DNA from: Neoconidiobolus thromboides FSU 785
Lineage: Eukaryota; Entomophthoromycota; Entomophthoromycetes; Entomophthorales; Neoconidiobolaceae
Direction of reading: 5' to 3'
NCBI GenBank assembly: GCA_025603075.1
Contig: MU626534.1
Coordinates: forward strand, 1-22,363
Length of the DNA stretch: 22,363 nt
The stretch's first letter is position 1. Every line of letters starts with the position of its first letter. This document shows positions 1 through 10,232 of the stretch, piece after piece. Position numbers and translations under genes: made by a program. The notes under the pieces are model-generated. The model did not search any database and was not told where the DNA came from. It saw only the letters and a list, made by a program, of their open reading frames with translations.

Positions 1-158
1 AACAAACCGGTCCATTAACCTTAAAATAATACATCCGTGTTATCAACTCATTTAACGTTTATAATATCATTACATACTATTAACAAGAAGTATAAATAGT
101 GGTGGTTTTATCATACTATATAATTATATTACATTAGATACAAATTACTATATACAAA
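1..158 (+). promoter_or_regulatory. TATA promoter of peptide gene A
   Basis: A TATAAATA box lies at 91-98, with its last base about 60 nt before the ATG at 159. The region is homologous to the upstream side of peptide gene C (minus strand, 17104-17254). Shared blocks in order are TCCATTAA (near 11), AACTC (near 46), TTTATAATA (near 58), then ATTAACAAGAAGTATAAATAGT-like sequence around the TATA box, and ATTAGATACAAATTAC just before the leader. The upstream side of the decayed copy B (about 3110-3249) also aligns, with the same TATA-to-ATG spacing. Conservation of box, order and distance supports a real core promoter. No upstream activator can be named. Confidence 0.75.
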
Positions 159-284
159 ATGCAACTTACTTTCCTTATCGCTTACACTGTTTACATTATG
201 TCTGTAATCACTTCAGTTCCTACTAATAACCAACCAGCTGCTGATAAACCCAAAGCAATTGAAATCCGTCGTCACTGGCCTTAA
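159..284 (+). CDS. Small secreted peptide precursor ending in HWP (copy A)
   Basis: This 41-residue protein begins MQLTFLIAYTVYIMSVITSV, a typical short hydrophobic signal peptide, continues with a small Pro/Ala/Asn-rich stretch (PTNNQPAAD), and ends KPKAIEIRRHWP then TAA. I do not recognise the family. The evidence that it is a gene is comparative: copy C at 16978-17103 (minus) has the same length, an almost identical leader, the same promoter and the same HWP terminus, while copy B at 3250 is a mutated relic. Differences from C in the leader are mostly synonymous, but codons 30 to 36 are all replaced. By inference it is a secreted signal, such as a pheromone-like peptide, with the active part at the C-terminus. 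An RR pair precedes HWP in A, but C lacks a dibasic site, so a Kex2-type cut is not supported for the family. A small effector or defence peptide is the alternative. Confidence 0.75.
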   Translation: MQLTFLIAYTVYIMSVITSVPTNNQPAADKPKAIEIRRHWP

Positions 285-620
285 ACATGAAGTCAGATCT
301 TGACTACTATTACCTGGATATTCATTTATAAATAAATAGGATATTTGAAAAAATAATATTTTTTGTCTTTTTATATCAAAATTTGTGTTTTTTATTGCTT
401 ATAATAGATAAATATTACTATTTAATAACAATAGATCATTTAAATAAGCGAGCTTCTATGCTTTATAGTCTTCATTATAATATCTAAACCAGAAACTTTA
501 CTATTTAACTAAAAAAACACCTACTTAATTTGTAGCTAGTTTCTAAAAAATTGTAATTTACCACCATGAATAAATCCAACTTAACATTGTCATTGAGCAT
601 TGTAATATCTAGAAGCACCG
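285..620. other. Non-coding AT-rich stretch
   Basis: This is the 3' flank of peptide gene A. A short poly-T and AT-rich run at 345-400 could serve in 3' end formation. I see no open frame, repeat copy or RNA gene here. Confidence 0.5.
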
Positions 621-795
621 ATGTCAAAAACTGCTTTAGTATTTGTGTTCCTTCTATTATCTAATAAGCTAGAAACTATAACCATTTATTCGCCTAAACC
701 TAATCAATGGAGTAGTGTAAGATTATTAATATATATGTCTTCTCCAAAAAAAGGTCTGGGGTTATAGAGATCCGTTTGGTAGGGGGTACTGACTA
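621..795 (+). pseudogene. Possible relic of a secreted cell-surface protein
   Basis: From the ATG at 621 the frame reads MSKTALVFVFLLLSNKLET, a good signal peptide, then ITIYSPKPNQW, and runs to an in-frame TAG after about 50 codons. In another frame the following bases (about 755-790) read SGVIEIRLVGG. The order signal peptide, I-x-I-x-SP-x-x-x-x-W, then I-x-I-x-L-x-x-G resembles the N-terminal domain of Ser/Thr-rich GPI-anchored and KRE9/KNH1-like fungal wall proteins. That resemblance is from memory and weak. The rest of the protein is missing, so this would be a truncated, frameshifted relic. A chance open frame is possible. Confidence 0.3.
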
Positions 796-1986
796 AGTAA
801 GTAGTTTTTTTTTACTGCAAAGAATTCCTATTTTGGGCAGAATTTTATTCTAAATAAAAAAACTAATATCTAGAATAGAAACATAGCTGTTGTATACTTT
901 TAATAAGGTTAAACTAGGGAGTTTAGGGTTAGGGGTAGTATTTATATTCAATTAAATTTAACCTAAAATTTGTCTGATAAAAAGCAATACTTTACCAAAA
1001 AAAGTACTATCTACCCACTTATTGCCATCTGTTATACGTTCAACAGCTTTAGTATGTTTTTTGACTGCAGTGATTCCCTTTACACGCGATTTAGGTATAA
1101 AAGATAACATGATACATGCAATTTAGAAGTCAAAGTTATATAAGTCAGTGCTAATTACAGCACTTGTGAATTATTTTTCTGATAACGAAGTTTTGAATTA
1201 GATACTATTAAATTGATTCCTTTACTTTATGAAGTTTTTGTAGTTTGTTATTTTAAATTAGCATTTAATCTTATTTTATATAGTATTTAGTGAGATGATT
1301 CTATTGATTAAATTTAGTTATCAACCTTTTCTTAGATTACTCCTCCCTATTGAAGATTTAGTTTATTCAAAAAAACCAAAGATGGGAACAAAATAACCAC
1401 ATAAAAGAAAAATCAATCAGGAGCCCTATACCTATTGGAAGCTGGTAAAGTAACTGTTTTTTCCCAGTTAAGCGGCTAAAACGAAGAGAATTGACTATTA
1501 AAGGAATTAATTTGGTTACGAATGAAAAAAGTTTTTCCTATAGTAGCTTTTTCCATCCAAAGACTAGAACTTACTTAGATGGTGATAAAGAGATAAAGTA
1601 ACAAAAGAGCTTATTGAAGATCCTTTGAATAATTTACACAGTATATAAAGCTATAAAAAGTTTATTAAAGTTGTCTAACTCAATAATTAAAATAAGAGTA
1701 AAATCAAAAGACAATGACCATGATAGAGGACAATCAAATTTAATGTTAAAAGCAAAACTACAGGCATAGTAGGAATCTTGGATGAAATAATATGGTATAA
1801 AGTTATTTTATATATATTATTTAAAAGCAGAATAAAATATTAAGCTATTATTAGTTTTAAAAAAATCTCAAAATAGGGCAAGTCTTAAATGGTTCATCAT
1901 TTTAGTTTTGAAGGTAAATACAAAGAGTAAATAAAAGAGATAATAAGATATATACAGAGAACGAAATAAATCTAGTGCTATTAATT
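796..1986. other. Decayed AT-rich stretch, nothing assigned
   Basis: No frame longer than a few dozen codons is open. Scattered less AT-rich patches (about 1420-1530 and 1580-1760) look like worn coding sequence, but no frame gives a recognisable protein. No copy of the 102-bp repeat was seen. Confidence 0.4.
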
Positions 1987-3065
1987 TTAGTTTGGTAACT
2001 CTCTATTACCTTCGATTACAATCTTCATATCAGTTATTTTTTTAGAATATATCTTTTCAAATGATTGAATCAAATCTTCATTAAAATCATGAGAATATCG
2101 GAATGCAACTGATTTTTCGTTATTATATGGATTAAACATATCAGTAGATTTAGTTATAATTGGATACATTACTCATTCAAATGGTCGATTCCTCTTTGTT
2201 CTTTGTTTATAATAGATTGATAAGATCAAAAGTATTAGAAAAGCTACACCTGTAGAGCCGCCTAGACTAAATTCCATTGATTTATTAGCATTGCTACTAT
2301 CCTTAGTATTATTTCTTATTATTGTAATATAGTACATACTTTACCAGTTCTACAATAACAAAAAATAATAAATTAACGACAATACACCAAGTATTAGTAT
2401 CAATTGATTAAATTCTATCACTGTCAACAAATCCGAGCAATTGAGTAAAAAAGTTAAGCTATTAATTATAATACGCCATACAACCAAAATCTAAACTGAA
2501 AGTAAAGTTTGCTTCTTCGAGATTAAGGGAACTGGTATTTAATTTATAAGGGCCTAAATTTACAGCAACTGTAGATTGAAATAAATAGAATTTTCCACTT
2601 TTACTATTTTAATTGTTTCATTCTTTCTTGAATTGTTAAATTTATTAATAGTTAATATACCATTTAATAAATTATATCCATATGGCTGGTGAAATTTTAT
2701 TCGTGATTGATAACTAAACTCACTCTTTGATTCAAAATAATTAATCTTATCATTTAATGTGGACATTTCGCCCCTAGTAACTACTCAAGTATTAAATAAT
2801 GTCTTTAATTCGTTTGTTTCAATCTTATATGATGTTAAAAGTGATGTTTTAAAGTCTCTCTCATTATCATATATACCACCAATATAAAATTGGTTTAAAT
2901 TCAAACCATTTTGTATATTGAAAGTATACTAATATATAGCATCTGCTATCATACTATGATCATTATTTAATTTACTAATATTATAATAACTAACGAATGA
3001 TCCTTTATTTTTAGGCTAATGAAAGTTAATAATTGTATCACTTTTTTTACCAAGATAATAAGAAT
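1987..3065 (-). pseudogene. Relic of a kelch-type single-pass membrane protein
   Basis: Read on the minus strand from 3065, pieces of a kelch protein appear in order: YYLGKKSDTIINFH, then FYIGGIYDNERDFKTSLL (two kelch-like strands with LGG/IGG positions), a blade-like piece between 2766 and 2560, an Asn/Ser-rich stalk (NTKDSSNANKSMEF), one membrane helix (TGVAFLILLILSIYY) followed by the basic stop-transfer KQRTKRNRP, and a cytoplasmic tail ending at 1987. Several stops interrupt it (TAG, TGA and TAA), and the N-terminal half is missing: a fragment of the 102-bp repeat abuts the first kelch strand at 3066. The layout matches the broken kelch gene at 19347-20685, so both probably belong to one family of receptor-like surface proteins. 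The function is unknown. Confidence 0.65.
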
Positions 3066-3100
3066 ATGAGGATGTGCTTTTGTGTTTAAGTTTTAAACAA
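3066..3100 (+). mobile_element. Truncated end of the 102-bp inverted-repeat element
   Basis: The sequence ATGAGGATGTGCTTTTGTGT matches the left end of the element, and the match fades after about 35 bases. It separates the kelch relic (below 3066) from the decayed peptide-gene copy B (above 3110). Confidence 0.6.
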
Positions 3101-3249
3101 ACTACTTTATTAATATTAAATTAATACATTTATACTATCAACTTTAATTAAAGTTTTATTATAAATTATAATATCATTAAAATATAAATATTAAAGATTT
3201 TATTATCTTGTAAAATTATATTATATTATATACGTTACTTACAAATCCA

Positions 3250-3379
3250 ATGTGACTTACTTTCTTTATTGCTTATATTGTTTATATTCTATCTATAATC
3301 ATTTAATTTTTATTAATAACTAGCTAGCTATTAATATAGCTAATGCAATGTAATTAAAATTTGCTATCACTGACTTTAA
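3250..3379 (+). pseudogene. Mutated copy of the HWP peptide gene (copy B)
   Basis: This aligns with peptide gene A from its promoter through its stop codon. A TATAAATA box sits at 3183-3190, again about 60 nt before the ATG at 3250. The second codon is now TGA, and several further stops follow. The segment equivalent to the HWP end is still visible at about 3367-3379 (CACTGACTTTAA against CACTGGCCTTAA in A). Where A and C agree, most changes in B are C to T or G to A, with few small indels. This pattern fits cytosine deamination or RIP-like mutation of a duplicated sequence, or simple AT drift. It is not translatable. Confidence 0.75.
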
Positions 3380-3610
3380 ACATTAAATTAAACCTTATAT
3401 TGTTATTAATTAAAAATTAGAGTGAATTTTCTGATTTTTATTATTAATAAATATAATGTAATATCTATAAAATCAAGAAAAAAGGTTATATATTGAAATA
3501 TTGAAGATGCTAAAAATAAATATTTTAATTAACTATAAATATTTGAATATTTAAAATAGTTTATTAACTTTATTAAAGAAAATAAAAATTAATAATAAAA
3601 ATTAATAAAT

Positions 3611-5017
3611 TTATTTTAAAATTTGATTAATAAATTGTAATATTTTTTGTTTGGCATCTACTACTTCTAATTGATCATTACTATCTGGTTTATAGATATC
3701 CATTGAATGTGAGCCATTAATAACATTAATAATTTTCATTGAATCATATGTTGAATTAATAATAGATAATGAAGACCAAGGATCTAATTGACCATTAACT
3801 AATAATAAATTATTAACTTTAATATTTTTACTGTTATAATTTAAATTTGTTTTTGTTACATTTAATATTAAATTATTATTAATTCCAAATGTATTTTTAC
3901 AATAGAATTCCATATTAAAATTAATAGTTAATAATTTCGATCTTACTGGTAATTGATTTAATGGGGCTGTTTGCCAATATCCAAATTCAGTACAACATTG
4001 ATACATCCATTGTCTAAAAGCATCTCCACGATTCGGTTTTTCAATTGAATTGTATTTTAAATAATTGAAATCCTCTCCGCATTTCTTGTTATTTAAACGG
4101 AGTTTAAAATCTCTAATAAAATCTTCAAACTTTTCTTTTGATGTCCCATTTAACATTAATGAATTACAATAATTTTTTAAATTATTTTTTTCATTATATT
4201 GAACTAAAGCAGATAAATATAAAAAAGCTAAACCAAACTCATCATCTTTAACAGTTTCACATGTGAATCTCTTTTTCAATTCATACTTCTCTTCTATACT
4301 TCCATTCAATAATATATTATTAATAAATTCAAAGTTTTCTAAATGATAATTTAAACATGATTGTCCTCCGTGAGTTAATAATGCTTTTTGAACCATTAAA
4401 TCATATTCAAAGAAATCTATTTTAGCTTCTAATGCAGCTGATGAAGCAATAGCCCCATGAAATGTATCTGGATACTTGTATTTTGCCCAAGCAGCTAAAT
4501 TCCCTGCATAACTAGCGCCATGTAAAATCCATTGAGTATTCTTATTTTTCTCACTTATATTTTTAACAAAATTAACAATATCTAAAATAGCTAATTCAGA
4601 TGTTAGATATTTTAAACTATTTAAAGATAAATCTTGTTTTGGATAAGATTCACCATAGAATCGATGTTCTAATGCATAGATAATACCTCCTTGTTGTTCT
4701 GCTGCCGTTGTTAAGATTGAATTAGTCGTCCAATAATCCCCATATAATTCTCCTTCCGCACCAATAAATAAGAAAGCTGGACCTCCAGGACGATAATATT
4801 GATCATTTATAAAATAACGTTGGGACCAATAACCAGATTCTAATTCAGAATTATTATGGGATAAAGATTGATTAAACCATAATTGTTGTACTGAATTAAG
4901 TAATCGACTATTATGAGCTAATTGAGTAGGTGATGGATCTCTGTATTTAAAATATAAGAAATTGCTATGAATGAACAGTGGAAATAAGAAGAAAAGGAGA
5001 TTATAAATTGGATTCAT
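3611..5017 (-). CDS. Secreted serine carboxypeptidase, family S28
   Basis: This 468-residue protein is in the usual size range for S28 (prolyl carboxypeptidase, dipeptidyl peptidase II, thymus-specific serine protease). An N-terminal hydrophobic segment (about 1-18, NLLFFLFPLFIHS) is a signal peptide. Family landmarks appear in order: PGGPAFLFIGAEGE (77-90), EHRFYGES (117-124), the nucleophile motif HGASYAG with Ser169, the acid NGQLDPW with Asp412, and NGSHSMD with His437. The triad is complete. Several N-x-S/T sites and Cys residues fit a secreted, glycosylated enzyme. The gene is one uninterrupted frame from an ATG next to its signal peptide. A TATAAATT box (5081-5088, minus strand) lies about 64 nt upstream. 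Family members remove residues next to proline from peptide ends; whether this one is an exopeptidase at the N- or C-terminus cannot be read from sequence. Confidence 0.95.
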   Translation of the reverse strand: MNPIYNLLFFLFPLFIHSNFLYFKYRDPSPTQLAHNSRLLNSVQQLWFNQSLSHNNSELESGYWSQRYFINDQYYRPGGPAFLFIGAEGELYGDYWTTNSILTTAAEQQGGIIYALEHRFYGESYPKQDLSLNSLKYLTSELAILDIVNFVKNISEKNKNTQWILHGASYAGNLAAWAKYKYPDTFHGAIASSAALEAKIDFFEYDLMVQKALLTHGGQSCLNYHLENFEFINNILLNGSIEEKYELKKRFTCETVKDDEFGLAFLYLSALVQYNEKNNLKNYCNSLMLNGTSKEKFEDFIRDFKLRLNNKKCGEDFNYLKYNSIEKPNRGDAFRQWMYQCCTEFGYWQTAPLNQLPVRSKLLTINFNMEFYCKNTFGINNNLILNVTKTNLNYNSKNIKVNNLLLVNGQLDPWSSLSIINSTYDSMKIINVINGSHSMDIYKPDSNDQLEVVDAKQKILQFINQILK

Positions 5018-5080
5018 TTTTCTTTAATTTTGATTTTAATTAAAATAGAAATCAATGCAATTTGAATTCATTTTTATATT

Positions 5081-5088
5081 AATTTATA
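5081..5088 (-). promoter_or_regulatory. TATA box of the S28 peptidase gene
   Basis: Minus-strand TATAAATT lies about 64 nt before the ATG at 5017. The spacing is close to that of the peptide genes. The surroundings are very AT-rich, so a chance match is possible. Confidence 0.45.
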
Positions 5089-5553
5089 CTAATTTATTGA
5101 AACTTATTGAAATTTAGATTCCTATTTATGTTATTCTTTAGATGAGAAAATGATATATTTTATAATTAGATTACTTGTTTATTCTATAAAACACAACAAG
5201 TTATTAAGCTTGTGCTTGCATCTTCAGTCTATATTAAAAGCGATAATTAGTTATTACAGATAAATAGTAATATTTACTAGTATATTGAATTATCAATTGG
5301 ATAATAAGCCTATGATTTATGTAATGAAAATAGTTCGTATTTTATTTATCTTAGGTTTGGCAAGGGATTGATTACTATTTTTATTCAATTTATAATTAAC
5401 CGTTTTTATAAAATTTTTTAATATTCTTAGGTCTAAAACAATTAAATCGCTTTTTTTATTTATCTTATCAAAGTATAAATGATTAGAAATTACAAAACTA
5501 ATCCTTCAAAAAGGACTTTTATTATTTGATTTAATATTAAATAGTTTAATAAC

Positions 5554-5655
5554 ATGGGGTTTGTTTTTTTAGTTTCATTACTTTTTCCATTTTTAAGCGC
5601 TATTTGAGTGGAAGGATTCCCAATAAAATTCTTAAATATAAAAATAAATCCTCAT
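5554..5655 (-). mobile_element. 102-bp inverted-repeat element, copy 1
   Basis: This is the first full copy of the main repeat of the window. I call plus the orientation that starts ATGGGGATGTATTTTT and ends AAAAAAACACCCCCAT; this copy is in the reverse orientation. Both ends read inward as ATGGGG(A/G)TGT(A/T)TTTTT, and the middle carries TTTTTCC and GGAAAAA around an AGCGCT core, so one strand can fold on itself. No coding capacity for a transposase fits in 102 bp, hence a non-autonomous MITE-like element. The right part of this copy is diverged (CCCAATAAAATTC in place of TTGTTAGTAAAATTC). Confidence 0.9.
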
Positions 5656-5887
5656 ATATTATTTCTTTTATTTTACCTTATCAAACACTAATTAAAATGT
5701 CATTTGTTATCTATTTATCAGCAGGAAATACTTTATAAAAATGTAGTATTATTTTATTTAAATATTTAAATGATAATATGATATAAAGCTAATAATAATA
5801 AAGCAAAATTAGTTGATATTTACTTTTATTAAAAAAGATTTAATTAAATAACTTAATTACTTAATTATCTTTCTTTAAAATTAGAAA

Positions 5888-5989
5888 ATGGGGATGTTTT
5901 TTTTGGTTTCATTATTTTTTCCATCTTTTAAGCGCTATTTGAGTAAAAAAATTGTTAGTAAAATTCTTAAATACAAAAATACATCCCTA
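5888..5989 (-). mobile_element. 102-bp element, copy 2
   Basis: Reverse orientation and full length. The left end ATGGGGATGTTTTTTTT is intact, and the right end reads ACATCCCTAA. The AGCGCT core is intact. Confidence 0.9.
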
Positions 5990-7177
5990 AATATTATAAG
6001 TTCACTATAAATTTTTGTAATTTTTATTAAAAAAATAATTTAAGAGTATAATCTAATGCCTTTTTGACTGCTTAACAAGGTAATAGTTTTAATACTAAAT
6101 TATTATACTTTTAAGTTTTATAAACTTTTAATAAATTTTACATTAATGATCAAAAACTAAGTTATAAAGCAAATTAAAAGTAATACAAAAATAAGTTAAA
6201 TATGAAATTCAGAGTATAATGTAGCTTTTTAGTTGCTTATGTTAATAGGAGCTTAAATCCAAGTTATTCTTTTGTTGATGATTTTATAGTGATAAGTACT
6301 ATCTAACCTGTTCTCACTTCTGAAGCATTTCAACTTAGCTCTATTCTAATTTTAATAAAAAAACAAAATGTCATCTTGAAATTAGTTTATTGAACTTTTT
6401 AAGCTCATATTTCAAGAAAAAGTTAACTCAAAATGAATAGAGAAACTGGTTGAAGTAGAGTAGAGTAGAGTTGAATTATTACACTCATAAGATCTATTTC
6501 AATAATCAGTTTATCTTCAATTAAAGCAATAGCTTTAAGACCAAAAAACAAGTAACTGATGATACATCAATAATATTCTTTAAAAAATATTATTTTTTTA
6601 AGTAATTAGAAAACTTCAACTACATTAATAATATTCAACATCTTACTACAGCTCTATATTGTAATATCAACATTCTAAACAAAGTAAATATACATCGAAT
6701 TATTTTAAAGTAACGTGGTATTGAAGAATTTAATTCAACAAACCAATGAAATGAAAGATTTAAAATTAAGGTTTTTATTTTATAAAATAGTATTAAATAT
6801 TAATAATAAACTATTTCAATTTGAATCCCTCTTTTTATAAATAAAAGTTGATCTATTAGATGACACTCTTTGTATTAGTAAAAGGAGTTAGTTAGCTTGT
6901 ATATTACTTCTTTTTTTGTATTTATAGGTTTAAAATACATTGAGTTGGTATTATTTTAATAATAAAATATAAGTTATAGATGATAAGAGTGAATAAATTA
7001 AGTTCTTAATTTAAAATCAAGCAATGTTATAATATCATTAAGAACTAACAAATAACAGCCTTAATACTATAAGCTTAACATTTAACTTAATAACTTTAAT
7101 AACACTAATAATATTAAATAATTAAAATTACCTTATATAGTAATAATGATGGGATGTATCAATGTTTGATAATACAA
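5990..7177. other. Non-coding stretch upstream of the receptor gene
   Basis: AT-rich with no open frame of note. A GTAGAGTAGAGTAGAG microsatellite-like run lies near 6455. A short frame near 6265-6370 was considered and rejected as a reverse-transcriptase piece. The rest shows nothing. Confidence 0.45.
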
Positions 7178-7275
7178 ATGGGGGTGTTTTTTTATTTCAT
7201 CACTTTTTCCATCTTTTAAGCACTATTTGAGTAGAAAGCTATTAGTAAAATTCTTCAACAAAAAACACATCTCAA
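7178..7275 (-). mobile_element. 102-bp element, copy 3
   Basis: Reverse orientation, with left end ATGGGGGTGTTTTTTT and a diverged right end (ACATCTCAAAT). It ends about 170 bp before the ATG of the receptor gene and so may lie in its upstream region. Confidence 0.85.
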
Positions 7276-7399
7276 ATGTTATTTCTAAATATAATTTAAA
7301 TGTTCGCGAAACAACGATAATAATGAATTCAATTAATTAGTTAAATTCAATTACTAAATTAAGCTTTTATAGAATTTCAATTTATTAATTGAACTATAC

Positions 7400-7407
7400 T
7401 ATAAATA
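7400..7407 (+). promoter_or_regulatory. Possible TATA box of the receptor gene
   Basis: TATAAATA lies 36 nt before the ATG at 7443. Use of this box would give a very short 5' leader, and the tract around it is A/T only, so support is modest. Confidence 0.35.
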
Positions 7408-7442
7408 AAAAATAAATAAAAACTGAGAATCCATTTTCACTA

Positions 7443-8351
7443 ATGTTTAGATCACAATTTACAGAGTATATGTTACAATACTATGCTAACTCACTATCCA
7501 TAATAGTAACATTATATTCATTACTTTTATTTATTACTGTATCTTTTATCAACAATCGAGTCAACAATAATATACCTTATTTAATTTCCGTATTCATATT
7601 AATAAGTGATTTATTATATTCAATATGTCAAATAGGGTTTATATTTATTGATTTGCCACCAATAGCGTGTAAAATCTATCAATGGATGGAAATTTTATCC
7701 ATATCCTTATCAATGTTTTATGCAGCTACTATATCAATTATATTCTTATTAGCAATCAAATATGAACTAAGATTAACTTTAACAATGAGGGTATTAACGT
7801 ACAGTATAGCACCAATACTATCTATAATATTAAGTACATTGCCACTAGCTTTTGATAGGATAAGGACAGCAGATGGATGTGGCTTTAATATGAAAAACAA
7901 TGGAGTTGTTTGGATTTTAGCTACTAAGTTTGGAGCTACTTTTATTACCGTGTTTATATGTCCCATTATTTATATTGTAATCATCTACTATTTAGCATTA
8001 AAGAAGCGCATGTTAAGTCGATCAGGAATCGGTAGTGGAAGTAATGGCTCTTCAATACAATATAGAGCCTTTATACGACTATTCATTTATCCATTAATAC
8101 CTTTAATTAGCTATGTGTTTTATATGGTTGTGTTTATATTTGCTATCTTTAAAATTGAATTGAATAAGATGACCGTTTCTACTATTGGTGATATTGGCGC
8201 CTTTTTTTCTGGTTTACAAGGTTTTTTTAATTCACTACTATTTTTAACTAATAGTATCTTTTTAAAAGAAATTAATCAAGTGGGAGAATGGTATAGCGAT
8301 TCTTCCTTCTTTGATAAAACTTACTTTATTAAATTGAAACAATCTAATTGA
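7443..8351 (+). CDS. Seven-helix G-protein-coupled receptor, cAMP-receptor-like
   Basis: The 302-residue product is almost entirely membrane helices, roughly at 14-36, 45-68, 78-105, 118-137, 159-185, 209-236 and 247-273. There is a short outside N-terminus and a short tail. Cys76 (PPIACK, start of helix 3) and Cys146 (DGCGF, second outer loop) fit the usual disulfide. Ser/Gly-rich loop 3 (SRSGIGSGSNGSS) is cytoplasmic. The helix 2 motif SDLLYSI and helix 7 GFFNSLLFL are typical of the Dictyostelium cAMP-receptor-like and fungal Git3-like group rather than of rhodopsins. It is one exon, ATG to TGA, with no breaks. The ligand is unknown. It lies between secreted-peptide loci (relic B below, D above), which makes those peptides candidates, but non-peptide ligands are just as possible. 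Confidence 0.9.
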   Translation: MFRSQFTEYMLQYYANSLSIIVTLYSLLLFITVSFINNRVNNNIPYLISVFILISDLLYSICQIGFIFIDLPPIACKIYQWMEILSISLSMFYAATISIIFLLAIKYELRLTLTMRVLTYSIAPILSIILSTLPLAFDRIRTADGCGFNMKNNGVVWILATKFGATFITVFICPIIYIVIIYYLALKKRMLSRSGIGSGSNGSSIQYRAFIRLFIYPLIPLISYVFYMVVFIFAIFKIELNKMTVSTIGDIGAFFSGLQGFFNSLLFLTNSIFLKEINQVGEWYSDSSFFDKTYFIKLKQSN

Positions 8352-8550
8352 TTAATGTCAATAATAATTTAAAAGCTGGTCTTTAAATTACTATTGTTAT
8401 TGTTATTTAGGTTTAAATGATAAAATTTTCCACAACATTTAGTTAAAGTAAAGGAGAATTGAAAATTCAAATATCTCAATATCATTATTTTGACTCCAAG
8501 TTGCATTGTAAAGCATGATTATAACATCACAACCTCATTTTAAATAATAT

Positions 8551-8654
8551 ACAAGGATGTACTTTTTTGTAACAATTTTACTAATAATCTTTGTGTTCAA
8601 ACAACCTTTAAAAAAATGAAAAAAGTGATAAAACCAAAAAAAGACATCTCTGTA
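8551..8654 (+). mobile_element. 102-bp element, copy 4 (diverged)
   Basis: Forward orientation. The ends read TACAAGGATGTAC and GACATCTCTGTAC. The inner part keeps TTTTACTAATAATCTTTG and GAAAAAAGTGATAAA but has lost the AGCGCT core (CAACCTTTAAA). It is one of the older copies. Confidence 0.8.
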
Positions 8655-8775
8655 CATTTCTTTTTCATCTAAGTTTATTAATAAATATTGAATATTTATA
8701 CTAATTTATTTATTTTGCTTATTTTATAAAACAAATTTTCTATTTAAATCTTACATATTGTTTCAAGTTAATTAT

Positions 8776-8877
8776 ATGGGGATGTATTTTTGTGTCTAAG
8801 AATTTTACTAACACATTTTCTGCTTAAATAGCGCTTGAAAAATGGAAAAAATAATGAAGTCAAAAAAACACTCCCAT
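8776..8877 (+). mobile_element. 102-bp element, copy 5
   Basis: Forward orientation, near-consensus, with flanks TA on both sides (TA then TGGGG at the left, CCCA then TA at the right). It lies 121 bp beyond copy 4 in the same orientation. Confidence 0.92.
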
Positions 8878-8984
8878 ATTCTTCATTAAATGTCAAAAAC
8901 AAAAACATCAATGAGACCAGTATAAACCCGTTATTTAGATTATATAAGAATGGACCTAAGGAAATTAAGCATTGATTTAATCTA

Positions 8985-9420
8985 ATTTTAAATTAGAATC
9001 ATAGTTCAGATATTAATGTGTTTTAGCAACAAAAGCATTTTATGGATAACTAGTTTTGTAAACTGGATATTCATTATAAATAAAAGTAGCTTATTGAGAT
9101 AATGAGTTACTAAATGTTATTGCCACCTCAAATTTATAAAGAATTGGAAGCAGACCCAATTTCTTTATAATATAACTAATTTCATTGTTCTAACTATCAA
9201 TGATTTCGACAATTTTATTAATAATCTTCCATAACAGTATTAGTAATACTAGAACAAAATGACTTGCTTCAGAGAAAAAGTATCCTTCAAATCTTGCTCT
9301 ATGGAAACGTAAAAGTATCCAACTGTCTTTATGAAGTGATTGCACTGATTACTCCAGTTGATTATTGAACTGGAAATATCAAATATATATGTATCCTACT
9401 TTGCCCTTTAGGGGGAATAA
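8985..9420 (-). pseudogene. Possible worn coding relic, unidentified
   Basis: On the minus strand, broken frames give protein-like pieces such as KKLGLLPILYKFEVAITFS, FIYNEYPVYKTSYP and INWSNQCNHFIKTVGYFYV, separated by TAA/TAG stops and frame changes. I do not recognise a family. The evidence is only that the composition is less biased than the neighbouring sequence. Confidence 0.22.
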
Positions 9421-10232
9421 AACCTTATCAAGTTGAGGTATTTTACTTGGGACAGTATTTCAAGCCCCACTTTTATTAATAGTTTAACAGATATATGATC
9501 AGCTCTTCAAACCCAAGGTAGAAAACAAAAATTAATATAAAATAAATACTTTAGAAGTTTCCATTTAAAAGGTAATTTACAAATCAAACATATATAGCAG
9601 ATCAAGATTTTATAGCTTTAAAACCCATTAAAAATTGTGGTCCAGAAATTTAAACCTTGAATGGATGTATTGATTTTGTACTGAGTTTGGTTAACGGCAG
9701 ATCACTTCATCATAAAAATAAAATTCTATTAGATTATGTTGATTAATTAGTTCATTTCATAAAGTTAATATAGACAAAGATGTATTTAATTCAAAGATAA
9801 AAAATTTACCAAATAGTACTAAATCAATGAATGATTAATGCCAAAAGAAACTTTTTATTAACTATTTGATGTTTATGAATCAAGAACTAAATCCTTTGAT
9901 GTTACTTTTTATTCTTAACTTCACTAGTGAATCAGTGTCATTAATAGTGATTAAAGTCAAATCCTACTGCTCATATATTACATTGTTTCTTTCCAATGAT
10001 TGAAAGGAAATGCTTTAAGCCGAGGAAAAATTTGCTACATTTATTAATTTTATTTTGGTATAATCTGAACTTAAATATTCAAGAGTATCTAAAGTATATG
10101 TAGCTAAAAAATAAAGTTTTAAAATAATCAAAGTTATACTATACTCGTTTTTACTAATATATAAGCCAACCGGTTATGGAATAAGGTAAATGGATTATAC
10201 ATACATATAAATAAATATGCATATGGGTAAAT
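9421..10232. other. Non-coding stretch, nothing assigned
   Basis: Mixed composition with a GC-richer patch at 9400-9480. No convincing frame, RNA gene or copy of the 102-bp element was found. Confidence 0.4.

Noticed and set aside
6265-6380. SFVDDFIVIS reading as a reverse-transcriptase catalytic motif
   Set aside because: Only about 40 codons with a stop inside, no neighbouring RT motifs, no second support.
7718-7966. Minus-strand open frame of 82 codons
   Set aside because: Antisense shadow of the receptor gene.
9060-9085. Short match (TGGATATTCATT then ATAAATAAA) to the 3' flank of peptide gene A
   Set aside because: Too short and too AT-rich to be more than chance; no HWP end lies next to it.
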